9,689 bases of DNA, from the NCBI GenBank assembly GCA_023386795.1, contig JAEWJB010000170.1:1-9689 (forward strand), read 5' to 3'. The stretch's first letter is position 1, and each line of letters begins with the position of its first letter. Position numbers and translations under genes: made by a program. A model generated the notes under the pieces. It was not told the DNA's origin and made no database searches. It saw only the letters and a list, made by a program, of their open reading frames with translations. Source of the DNA: Pseudomonadota bacterium. Lineage in GTDB: Bacteria; Pseudomonadota; Gammaproteobacteria; Xanthomonadales; Xanthomonadaceae. Shown in pieces: positions 1 through 5,420 of the stretch.

Positions 1-69
1 CATCGGGACCGTAGGCGACACGGATGTCGCCTACGAGCCCCATGGATGGGTTCACCGCGTGTCCCGATG
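1..69. repeat. Multi-branched palindromic element (REP-like), possibly cut by the window start
   Basis: Three nested inverted repeats can be read directly. The outer arm CATCGGGAC (1-9) is the exact reverse complement of GTCCCGATG (61-69). Inside it, GTAGGCGACA (11-20) pairs perfectly with TGTCGCCTAC (25-34) across a CGGA loop. A second inner hairpin pairs bases 35-42 with 47-53 (GAG-C-CCCA against TGGGTTC, one bulged C and one G-T pair). Together they could fold into a three-way junction in either strand. A GTAG head followed by a stem is a known hallmark of REP-like elements in Stenotrophomonas and Xanthomonas. Membership of a repeat family is inferred, because only one copy lies in this window. 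The outer arm may continue left of base 1. Confidence 0.6.
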
Positions 70-154
70 GGCGCCCCGCCCCGGCCGCCGCACGCAGACC
101 AAGTTCCGCCCGATCCCGAAACACCCCGCTCGTATATGCTGACCACCGATCCAC

Positions 155-158
155 GGAG
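155..158 (+). promoter_or_regulatory. Ribosome binding site deciding the nadK start
   Basis: GGAG lies 6 bases before the ATG at 165. It supports starting nadK there rather than at upstream in-frame codons, which would add 47 low-complexity residues read through the palindromic element. Confidence 0.7.
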
Positions 159-164
159 TCGAAG

Positions 165-935
165 ATGAGCGCATCCCCCCGCATCGCCTTCCTTGCCAGC
201 AACACCGACGCCGCGCAGCGGGCGCGCGCCGAACTCGCGCAGCGTTATGGCGACCATGCCATCGACGAGGCCGACATCCTCTGCGCGCTCGGTGGTGACG
301 GCTTCATGCTGCAGACCCTGCATCGCCACGGCAGCTCGGGCAAGCCGGTGTTCGGCATGAAGCTCGGCTCGATCGGCTTCCTGATGAACCAGTTCCGCGA
401 CGACGACCTGATCGTGCGCCTGGAACGCGCCGAACCGGCGCACCTGCGCCCGCTGGAGATGCTCGCGCTCACCGAATCGGGCACCAGCACCGGCTCGCTG
501 GCCTACAACGAAGTCTCGCTGTTGCGCCAGACCCGACAGGCTGCCCACCTGCGCATCGACCTCAACGGCCAGACCCGCATCGAGGAGCTGATCGGCGACG
601 GCGTGCTCGTCTCCACCCCCGCCGGCAGCACCGCCTACAACTATTCCGCGCACGGCCCGATCCTGCCGCTGGGCTCGCACACGCTGGCCCTGACCCCGAT
701 CGCCCCGTATCGCCCGCGCCGCTGGCGCGGTGCCATCCTCAAGGCCGACATCGAAGTGCGGCTGCAGGTGCTCGATCCGTACAAGCGCCCGGTCAGCGTC
801 ACCGCCGATTCGCACGAGACCCGTGACGTGGTCGAAGTCACCATCCGCGAATCGCGCGAACACCGCGTCACCCTGCTGTTCGACCCCGAGCACAACCTGG
901 AAGAACGCATTCTCAGCGAGCAGTTCGTCGTCTGA
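165..935 (+). CDS. nadK: NAD kinase (short form)
   Basis: ATP-dependent NAD kinase (EC 2.7.1.23), cytosolic, phosphorylating NAD+ to NADP+. The 256-residue product carries the family signatures in order. These are the GGDG phosphate-binding motif at residues 43-46 (in LGGDGFML), the NE pair at 115-116 (YNEVSL), and the conserved block GDGVLVSTPAGSTAYN at 144-159, followed by the LTPIAPYRPRRWRG strand at 177-189. The frame is open upstream to base 24, but that 47-residue extension is Arg/Pro/Ala-rich and runs through the palindrome. The ATG at 165 has a GGAG site and begins a typical PRIAFLASNTD first strand. At 256 residues it is shorter than the roughly 290-residue E. coli enzyme and reads like the compact alphaproteobacterial type. 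It is transcribed toward the nucleotidase gene 65 bases downstream. No convincing promoter was seen; a TATATG/TATGCT box at 133-140 lacks a good -35. Confidence 0.95.
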   Translation: MSASPRIAFLASNTDAAQRARAELAQRYGDHAIDEADILCALGGDGFMLQTLHRHGSSGKPVFGMKLGSIGFLMNQFRDDDLIVRLERAEPAHLRPLEMLALTESGTSTGSLAYNEVSLLRQTRQAAHLRIDLNGQTRIEELIGDGVLVSTPAGSTAYNYSAHGPILPLGSHTLALTPIAPYRPRRWRGAILKADIEVRLQVLDPYKRPVSVTADSHETRDVVEVTIRESREHRVTLLFDPEHNLEERILSEQFVV

Positions 936-1000
936 AGCGGCCGCCGCGGCGCCGACTGCGGCACAATGGCCCTGCATTCCCCCTTCGAATCCCCTGGAAG

Positions 1001-1954
1001 ATGGCCGACAACACCCCCCGCCTGCTGACCGTCGCGGTGACCTCGCGCGCGCTGTTCGACCTGGAGGAGGGGCACGCGCTATTCGAGCGCGAAGGCGTGG
1101 AAGCCTATGCCGCCTACCAGCGCGAGCATGAGGACGACATCCTGCGGCCGGGCGTGGCCTTCCCGGTCGTGCGCAAGCTGCTGGCGCTCAACGAGGGCGC
1201 GCCGCCGGACACCCCGCGGGTCGAAGTGATCCTGCTCTCGCGCAACTCTGCCGATACCGGCCTGCGCATCTTCAACTCGATCCAGCATTACGACCTGGGC
1301 ATCGTCCGCGCCACCTTTACGTCCGGCGAGGCGACCTGGCCCTACGTCAAGCCGTTCGGCACGGACCTGTTCCTGTCGGCCAATCCGGAATCGGTGCGGC
1401 GCGCGCTCTCGCACGGCGTGGCGGCGGCCACGATCCTGCCACGCGGGCGCGACGAAGTGGTCGAGGCCGCGCGGCCGGACGGCGATCCGCATGCCCGCCA
1501 GCTGCGCATTGCCTTCGACGGCGACGCGGTGATCTTCGGCGACGAGAGCGAGCGCATTTCGCGCGAGCAGGGCGTGGAGGCATTCGGTCGCCACGAGCGT
1601 GAAAACGCGCGCGAGCCGCTGACCGGTGGCCCGTTCCGCAACTTCCTTTCCGCGCTGCATGCGCTGCAGGCCGCCTTCCCGGCTGGCGAGGCCTCGCCGA
1701 TCCGCACCGCGCTGGTCACCGCGCGTTCGGCGCCGGCGCACGAGCGTGTGATCCGCACGCTGCGCGAATGGGGCGTGCGCCTGGACGAAGCGCTGTTCCT
1801 GGGCGGCCGCCACAAGGGACCGTTCCTGGCGGCATTCGGCGCCGACATCTTCTTCGACGATTCGCAGCACAACATCGACAGCGCCCGCCAGCACCAGCAC
1901 GTGGCCGCCGGCCACGTCCCGCACGGGGTGGCCAACGACCCTCGGCCGCAATGA
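1001..1954 (+). CDS. Cytosolic 5'-nucleotidase, NT5C1 family (HAD fold)
   Basis: Predicted nucleoside 5'-monophosphate phosphohydrolase (317 residues) of the family that includes vertebrate cytosolic 5'-nucleotidase 1A/1B (Pfam 5'-nucleotidase, PF06189). HAD-type catalytic motifs are visible in order: DGD at residues 173-175 (in IAFDGDAVIF, nucleophile and acid/base aspartates), the LVTAR threonine motif at 238-242, Lys272 in GGRHKG, and the acidic metal motif DIFFDD at 282-287, followed by the GHVPHGVAN signature at 304-312. The N-terminal half (LLTVAVTSRALFDLEEGHALF) is also characteristic of the family. The ATG at 1001 is preceded by GGAAG, unusually close to the start. No signal peptide is visible, so it is likely cytosolic. 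The stop overlaps the next start (ATGA at 1951-1954), implying translational coupling with the spermidine-synthase-like gene. Nucleotide preference (AMP, IMP or other) cannot be read from sequence. Confidence 0.9.
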   Translation: MADNTPRLLTVAVTSRALFDLEEGHALFEREGVEAYAAYQREHEDDILRPGVAFPVVRKLLALNEGAPPDTPRVEVILLSRNSADTGLRIFNSIQHYDLGIVRATFTSGEATWPYVKPFGTDLFLSANPESVRRALSHGVAAATILPRGRDEVVEAARPDGDPHARQLRIAFDGDAVIFGDESERISREQGVEAFGRHERENAREPLTGGPFRNFLSALHALQAAFPAGEASPIRTALVTARSAPAHERVIRTLREWGVRLDEALFLGGRHKGPFLAAFGADIFFDDSQHNIDSARQHQHVAAGHVPHGVANDPRPQ

Positions 1955-2673
1955 AGCGCCGCGCCGGCTCCGGTGCCTACCTGCGCCGCAGCTGGAGGTT
2001 CCTGGAGCTGCAGTTCGAAGGCGCGGTGACGCAGACACGCATGCTGCGCTGGGCGCCGGATATCTTGTGGGTGGGCTATACGCGCAGCATGCTGGCCGCG
2101 CTGTGGCTGCATCCGGCGCCACGGCGCATCGGGATCGTCGGATTGGGTGGCGGGGCGCAGGTGAAGTTCCTGCATCGGCATTTCCCGCAGTTGCACCTCG
2201 AGGTGGTGGAGAACGACGCTGGCGTGCTGGCCTTGCGCGAAGCGTTCCGCGTTCCGCCGGACGATGCGCGCCTGCGGGTGGTACAGGGCGATGGCGCGGC
2301 ATGGCTGCGCGACCATCCCGGGGCGTTCGACATCTTGTTGGTGGACGCCTATGACGCTGGCGGCATCCCCGGGCACATGGGCAGCCAGGGCTTCTATGCG
2401 CTGTGCCGAAGCGCGCTGGCGCCGGGCGGCGTCATGGCGAGCAATCTCTACGACACCGACTTGCGCGCGCACCAGGCGCACCTGCGGCAAGTGTTTGGCC
2501 GCCAGCAGCTGATGCTGCGCGAGCCGGGCATGAGCAACGAGGTGGCCTTCGCCTGGCGCGATGCACCGATGCCGCTCCCGGCTTCGCGTTGGCTGCGCCA
2601 ATGCCCGCTGTCGGCCCGCTGGCAATTGCGCGCGGGCGTGCGCCGGCTGGCGAAAGCCTGGGCAATGCGCTGA
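1951..2673 (+). CDS. Spermidine-synthase-like SAM-dependent transferase
   Basis: A 240-residue protein with the Rossmann fold of spermine/spermidine synthases (PF01564 type). Visible landmarks are the glycine-rich loop GLGGGAQ at residues 64-70, the acidic residue ending strand 2 (Glu87 in VVENDAGV), QGDGAAWL at 112-119, and DILLVDAYDAGGIPGHM at 127-143 where SpeE has its DxxD active-site loop. Aligned by eye with E. coli SpeE, Asp132 and Asp135 are kept, but the GGGDG aspartate is Ala69. The N-terminal beta-hairpin domain of true SpeE is short here, about 50 residues. Genuine polyamine synthesis is therefore uncertain, and this may be a methyltransferase-like or divergent aminopropyltransferase paralogue. 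The ATG at 1951 overlaps the upstream stop, so the two genes are probably one operon. A start further upstream would only read a shadow frame of the nucleotidase. The C-terminal 30 residues are basic and carry no obvious motif. Confidence 0.8.
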   Translation: MKRRAGSGAYLRRSWRFLELQFEGAVTQTRMLRWAPDILWVGYTRSMLAALWLHPAPRRIGIVGLGGGAQVKFLHRHFPQLHLEVVENDAGVLALREAFRVPPDDARLRVVQGDGAAWLRDHPGAFDILLVDAYDAGGIPGHMGSQGFYALCRSALAPGGVMASNLYDTDLRAHQAHLRQVFGRQQLMLREPGMSNEVAFAWRDAPMPLPASRWLRQCPLSARWQLRAGVRRLAKAWAMR

Positions 2674-2677
2674 GCGG

Positions 2678-2723
2678 TTGTCCACATTCGATGTGGATGT
2701 GGCGTGGGCCAACATGTGGATAA
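2678..2723. promoter_or_regulatory. Cluster of three DnaA-box-like 9-mers
   Basis: TTGTCCACA (2678-2686, + strand), ACATCCACA (2692-2700, - strand) and a perfect consensus TTATCCACA (2715-2723, - strand) sit within 46 bases. The consensus is TTATNCACA, so the first box differs at one base and the second at two. The first two face each other across 5 bases and also form a hairpin, TCCACAT/ATGTGGA (2681-2687 with 2691-2697, TCG loop), which could alternatively act in transcript termination. The cluster lies between two convergent genes, so it is unlikely to be a promoter operator. Function is inferred only. Confidence 0.45.
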
Positions 2724-2762
2724 CCCGGCGCAGCCCTTGTCGCGGCGAGGTTTTGCGGAGGT

Positions 2763-2779
2763 TGGCGAAAGATTCGCCA
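2763..2779 (-). terminator. Short hairpin downstream of the DUF2939 gene
   Basis: TGGCGAA (2763-2769) and TTCGCCA (2773-2779) form a perfect 7-bp stem with a 3-base loop, 11 bases beyond the DUF2939 stop. There is no U-tract on either strand, so intrinsic termination is only a possibility. Confidence 0.3.
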
Positions 2780-2790
2780 GCGACGCGAGG

Positions 2791-3345
2791 CTAGGGCGAA
2801 TCGCGGTGAAGGGGCAGGCGGATATCGGTCAGGCGCCAGCGCAAGCCTTGGCGGTCGAGCACGAAAACCACCGGCTCGCCGCCGTCCGTCAGCACGGTGG
2901 CGGTGAAGCGCGATGTGGACTCGAAGTGCTTGCGGGCGTCCTTGAGCGGCCGGGCGGGCATCGGGCGCGACCAGGTATCGCCATCGACGGTCTGGCCGCT
3001 GGCACGCTTCCAGAGCTGGTGGCCCTGCAGCAGCGCACCGATGCCCAGCGGCGTCACCATCGTATCGACGCCCGCGCCGGTCAGGCCGCCAGCCAGTTGC
3101 AGCGCGATGCCGCCGAGCAGGCTGGACTGCGTGTCGACGCCGGCACGGCGCACGACGTAGTCGTCGAGCTGGGCCTTGAGGTTGGCGCGCAGGCGGGGGA
3201 AATCGACATGGCGTTCGAGCGCGGCGGTGTCCTGCTGCTCGATGGCCTGGCTGATGCCGCGCAGCGCCAGATACGGCCCGGCCACGACGTACGCGCCGAG
3301 CGCAAGCAGGAGCAGCAGGGGGATGATCCACCAGTACTTCTTCAC
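2791..3345 (-). CDS. Membrane-anchored DUF2939 family protein
   Basis: A 184-residue protein of unknown function. It begins with two lysines and one hydrophobic stretch (about residues 4-24, WWIIPLLLLLALGAYVVAGPY), which acts as an uncleaved anchor or signal segment, followed by a soluble domain that would face the periplasm. The pattern GPYLALRGISQAIEQQDTAALERHVDFPRLRANLKAQL just after the membrane segment matches my recollection of the DUF2939 family, common in xanthomonads. I chose the GTG at 3345 because GGAG lies 5 bases before it and the hydrophobic segment follows at once. An upstream ATG at 3399 would add 18 Pro/Arg-rich residues ahead of the Lys-Lys start. The gene is monocistronic on its strand, convergent with the spermidine-synthase-like gene and divergent from the lipoprotein gene. 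No catalytic motif is visible. Confidence 0.8.
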   Translation of the reverse strand: MKKYWWIIPLLLLLALGAYVVAGPYLALRGISQAIEQQDTAALERHVDFPRLRANLKAQLDDYVVRRAGVDTQSSLLGGIALQLAGGLTGAGVDTMVTPLGIGALLQGHQLWKRASGQTVDGDTWSRPMPARPLKDARKHFESTSRFTATVLTDGGEPVVFVLDRQGLRWRLTDIRLPLHRDSP

Positions 3346-3350
3346 GGGTT

Positions 3351-3354
3351 CTCC
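3351..3354 (-). promoter_or_regulatory. Ribosome binding site deciding the DUF2939 GTG start
   Basis: On the - strand GGAG is followed by five bases and then GTG at 3345. This favours the GTG over the ATG at 3399, which lies inside a GC-rich hairpin region. Confidence 0.65.
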
Positions 3355-3373
3355 TGGGGGGCGACGGACGGCG

Positions 3374-3423
3374 CGGGACAGGGCAGGGCGGGGGCCCAAG
3401 CACCTTGCCCGGTCCCGATTATG
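3374..3423 (-). promoter_or_regulatory. Candidate -10 box and leader hairpin for the DUF2939 gene
   Basis: CATAAT on the - strand (3418-3423) is a five-of-six match to the -10 consensus, but no good -35 is seen at the proper spacing. Immediately downstream, bases 3374-3388 pair with 3403-3417: CGGGAC with GTCCCG, one mismatch, then GGGCA with TGCCC, then three more pairs including one G-T. The predicted leader of about 65 bases would thus begin with a stable hairpin. Transcription start and any regulatory role are inferred. Confidence 0.35.
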
Positions 3424-3590
3424 CAGAAGCCGCTGATTCGTGCCGCCTTTTCATGAAACGACCGGCGGCTGACCGCTCCGACACGAAGCGGACGTTGAGC
3501 ACGACGCGCGCGCAGGCCTTCACAATCTGTCAACGCATTGCAACGTCATCATGACTGCGGCAGAAAAGCCGCCATATTTCCGGGATAAAG
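3424..3590. other. Divergent intergenic region with small palindromes
   Basis: This stretch separates the DUF2939 and lipoprotein genes and must hold the lipoprotein promoter. It contains the perfect palindrome TTTCATGAAA (3449-3458), the odd palindrome GTCAT-C-ATGAC (3545-3555), the direct repeat CAACG (3531-3535 and 3541-3545), and a GCGGC/GCCGC hairpin (3557-3561 with 3568-3572) close to the lipoprotein start. TTGAGC at 3495-3500 followed by TTCACAAT at 3519-3526 is a weak promoter candidate with long spacing. No known operator was recognised. Confidence 0.35.
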
Positions 3591-3602
3591 AGGAGTAGTG
3601 GA

Positions 3603-3872
3603 ATGTTTCTGACCAAGAAAAATTTGGCGACCGCGCGGGCGCTCGGTGTGGCACTCGTCGCCACCGTCACCTTTGCCGGTTGCGCCACCTATAAGGAAGA
3701 GTTCGCCACCATCAACTCTCGGCTCGATCAGCTCGACGCGAAGGTGCAGAACGCCGCCCAGAGCGCCGAATCCGCCAACCAGTCAGCACAGCAGGCCAAC
3801 CAACGCCTGGACCAGATCGAAGGCCGCGTCCAGAAGCTTGAATCGGCGCCGCGTCGCGTACCGCGCGGTTGA
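3603..3872 (+). CDS. Lpp/OprI-like coiled-coil outer-membrane lipoprotein
   Basis: An 89-residue precursor. It has a charged N-terminus (MFLTKKN), a hydrophobic signal segment (about residues 12-26) and a lipobox FAGC with lipidated Cys27, giving a mature protein of 63 residues, close to the 58 of E. coli Lpp. After the cysteine, residues 35-80 form a heptad-patterned helix rich in Ala, Gln, Ser and Asn (SRLDQLDAKVQN, SAQQANQRLDQIEGRVQKLE) typical of trimeric leucine-zipper lipoproteins such as Lpp and OprI. The residue after Cys is Ala, which fits outer-membrane sorting. The C-terminus ends in RRVPRG rather than the lysine through which Lpp is bound to peptidoglycan; the last lysine is Lys78. 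A strong AGGAG site lies 7 bases before the ATG, and a clear terminator follows. An L,D-transpeptidase gene is next, making an envelope role likely. Confidence 0.85.
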   Translation: MFLTKKNLATARALGVALVATVTFAGCATYKEEFATINSRLDQLDAKVQNAAQSAESANQSAQQANQRLDQIEGRVQKLESAPRRVPRG

Positions 3873-3909
3873 TCGCGTTTGCGTAGTCCGGTACTGACAC
3901 GTTGAACCC

Positions 3910-3942
3910 GAGACCCGGTGGCCTTCGCTGGCCACCGGTCTC
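3910..3942 (+). terminator. Strong hairpin terminator after the lipoprotein gene
   Basis: A 13-bp stem with one bulged C is visible: GAGA (3910-3913), then CCGGTGGCC (3915-3923), pairs with GGCCACCGG (3930-3938), then TCTC (3939-3942). The six-base loop contains TTCG. The following bases (TGTCCTCATTGCACTTGTTT) are moderately T-rich. It lies 37 bases after the lipoprotein stop and 40 bases before the transpeptidase start. Confidence 0.7.
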
Positions 3943-3982
3943 TGTCCTCATTGCACTTGTTTGCGGGGAACATCCCATCAAT

Positions 3983-4708
3983 ATGCGCACACACCTTGCC
4001 CTCCGGGGCGCGCCGCTTGCGCTGGCCCTCGCGCTGGCGTTTGCAGGCCCTGGCGTGGCCCACGCCAAGGACGAGGTCGCGCAGCCGGCGGCTGCCGTCG
4101 ACCTGCTTCCCCCGGACCAGAAGGTTTCCGACACGGTGACCGAGCTGGCCGGTTGGGTCGTCGCCAGCAAGGACAGCCAGGGCTATCCGTTCGCGATCAT
4201 GGACAAGGCGGCAGCCCAGATCCTGGTGTTCGATGGCGAGGGTCGGCTGCGCGGCGCAGCGCCCGGGCTGTTCGGCTCGGCGATTGGCGATCACTCCGCG
4301 CCGGGCGTGGCTGGACTGGCGCTTCGCGAAATCCCGGGTCGGGACCGCACGACGCCTGCCGGCCGCTTCGTGGGCGGCTTTGGCCCGTCCATCGATGCCG
4401 GACGGGTGTTGTGGGTGGACTACGATTCCGCAGTCTCCATGCATCCGACGGCGACGGGCGTGCCGTCCGAAAAACGTGCCGAGCGCCTGGCGACGCCGAC
4501 GCCGGACGACAACCGCGTCACGCATGGCTGCATCAATGTCGCGCCGGAATTCTACGAACAGGTCGTGGCGCCGACGTTCGCGAAGGGTGGGGTGTTCTAC
4601 ATCCTGCCGGACAAGGCATCGCTGGCGGAGACCTTCCCGGATTTCGTGCAAAGCCGCGCCACTGCGCAGCATGACGACGGGAAAAACCGGCAACCCGCGC
4701 CGAAATAA
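3983..4708 (+). CDS. Secreted YkuD-type L,D-transpeptidase
   Basis: A 241-residue exported protein with an L,D-transpeptidase catalytic domain (YkuD/ErfK fold), which in this family makes 3-3 cross-links or joins lipoproteins to the tetrapeptide stem in the periplasm. The N-terminus is a signal peptide (MRTHLALRG, an Ala/Leu-rich core, then VAHA with likely cleavage after Ala28). Visible family features are the TTPAGRF motif at residues 123-129, His154 in SMHPT, and the catalytic THGCIN motif at 180-185 with nucleophile Cys183. Expected catalytic residues are all present. The ATG at 3983 was chosen because it opens the signal peptide; a TTG at 3902 in frame would prefix 27 residues read through the terminator. 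The ribosome site is weak (GGGGA at 3965-3969, 13 bases away, able to pair in a small GGGA/TCCC hairpin). Substrate type is not resolvable. Confidence 0.88.
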   Translation: MRTHLALRGAPLALALALAFAGPGVAHAKDEVAQPAAAVDLLPPDQKVSDTVTELAGWVVASKDSQGYPFAIMDKAAAQILVFDGEGRLRGAAPGLFGSAIGDHSAPGVAGLALREIPGRDRTTPAGRFVGGFGPSIDAGRVLWVDYDSAVSMHPTATGVPSEKRAERLATPTPDDNRVTHGCINVAPEFYEQVVAPTFAKGGVFYILPDKASLAETFPDFVQSRATAQHDDGKNRQPAPK

Positions 4709-4717
4709 AGGCGCGGG
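4684..4717 (-). terminator. Terminator of the kynU-kmo-sbcB-DUF2461 strand, embedded in the convergent gene
   Basis: CCCGCGCC (4694-4701) and GGCGCGGG (4710-4717) form a perfect 8-bp stem with an 8-base loop. Read on the - strand, the stem begins 16 bases after the DUF2461 stop and is followed by TTGCCGG and a five-T run, as expected for an intrinsic terminator. On the + strand it covers the last codons of the transpeptidase gene, whose TAA stop is in the loop; there is no T-run in that direction. Confidence 0.55.
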
Positions 4718-4733
4718 CGACTCATCGGACGAC

Positions 4734-5420
4734 TCAGAACTCCAGGTCGAGCGCCGCGCACAGGTAATCCACGAACGGCGCCAGCGTGGCGAGATCCGCC
4801 GCGATCGTCTGGCGCAGCTTCGGGCCGGTCATCGCCTCATCGTCCAGCGAACGCCAGAGCACCCAGTTGCGGTGCTTGAGGTCATCGATGAATTCGAAGT
4901 CCGCCGGGAAACCGCGCGGCGGGCGCACCAGCTTTTCCTCGTCGGCCAGGTCGAAGCGCTTGCGCAGCCTGGCTTCGTGCGCGGCGGCCTTCCAGCTGCC
5001 CGGATTGTCGAAGATGAACTGCCGCACCTTGCGCTGAGTGTCCGGCTCCGGATGCCATAGGCCGGCGCCGACGAAACTGCCGCCCGGCTGCAGGTGCAGG
5101 TAGAACGAGGGCGCCGGCACTTCGCGGCGCCGCGCGTGGAAGAAGCGCGCGCCCTGCCAGGTCTTGTACGGCGACTTGTCGTTGGAGAAGCGCGCATCGC
5201 GGTAGATGCGGAACAACGAGCCGCCATTGCCGCGCGGGTCGGCGCGGAAATGCTCGCTGACTTCGGCCAGCGCCGGCTGCAGGTCGGTGATCAACCGCAC
5301 GAACGGGTCGCGCACGTTCGCCTCGTAGTCGGCGCGATGGGCCTCGAACCACGCCTTCTCGTTGTGGCGGGCCAGGCCTTTGAGGAACTTGAAACTGGCC
5401 GGGGTGAAGTAGGTGCTCAT
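4734..5420 (-). CDS. DUF2461 family protein (TIGR02453-like)
   Basis: A 228-residue soluble protein of unknown function, full length for the family. Recognisable family features are the N-terminal FTPASFKFLKGLARHNEKAWFEAHRADYE (residues 5-33), the highly conserved block RIYRDARFSNDKSPYKT at 71-87, and YLHLQPGGSFVGAGLWHPEP at 107-126. No signal peptide or membrane segment is seen. The ATG at 5420 overlaps the sbcB stop (ATGA, 5417-5420) and is preceded by AGGA at 4 bases' spacing, so translation is probably coupled to exonuclease I. The terminator-like hairpin 16 bases beyond its stop suggests it is the last gene of the - strand series. Conserved Arg, Asp and Lys residues in the central block look enzymatic, but no reaction is established and none is claimed. 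Confidence 0.85.
   Translation of the reverse strand: MSTYFTPASFKFLKGLARHNEKAWFEAHRADYEANVRDPFVRLITDLQPALAEVSEHFRADPRGNGGSLFRIYRDARFSNDKSPYKTWQGARFFHARRREVPAPSFYLHLQPGGSFVGAGLWHPEPDTQRKVRQFIFDNPGSWKAAAHEARLRKRFDLADEEKLVRPPRGFPADFEFIDDLKHRNWVLWRSLDDEAMTGPKLRQTIAADLATLAPFVDYLCAALDLEF

Noticed and set aside
24..164. N-terminal extension of nadK
   Set aside because: It reads through the palindromic element and is Arg/Pro-rich; the ATG at 165 has a good ribosome site and the expected NadK first strand.
936..1000. CACAAT at 963-968 as a promoter for the nucleotidase gene
   Set aside because: No -35 element is found and the gap is short enough for cotranscription with nadK; too weak to list.
1079..2302. 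Long - strand frames opposite the nucleotidase and spermidine-synthase-like genes (also 1342-2715)
   Set aside because: Their translations lack any recognisable domain, while the + strand genes carry clear catalytic motifs and a coupled start.
2678..2723. The DnaA-box cluster as a chromosomal origin
   Set aside because: There is no AT-rich unwinding region, no dnaA or dnaN gene nearby and only three boxes; a titration-type site is the most that can be suggested.
2704..3456. A 250-codon + strand frame opposite DUF2939
   Set aside because: The - strand frame has a ribosome site, membrane segment and family pattern; the + frame is compositionally a shadow.
3902..3982. N-terminal extension of the L,D-transpeptidase from a TTG
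   Set aside because: It would translate the terminator hairpin and bury the signal peptide internally.
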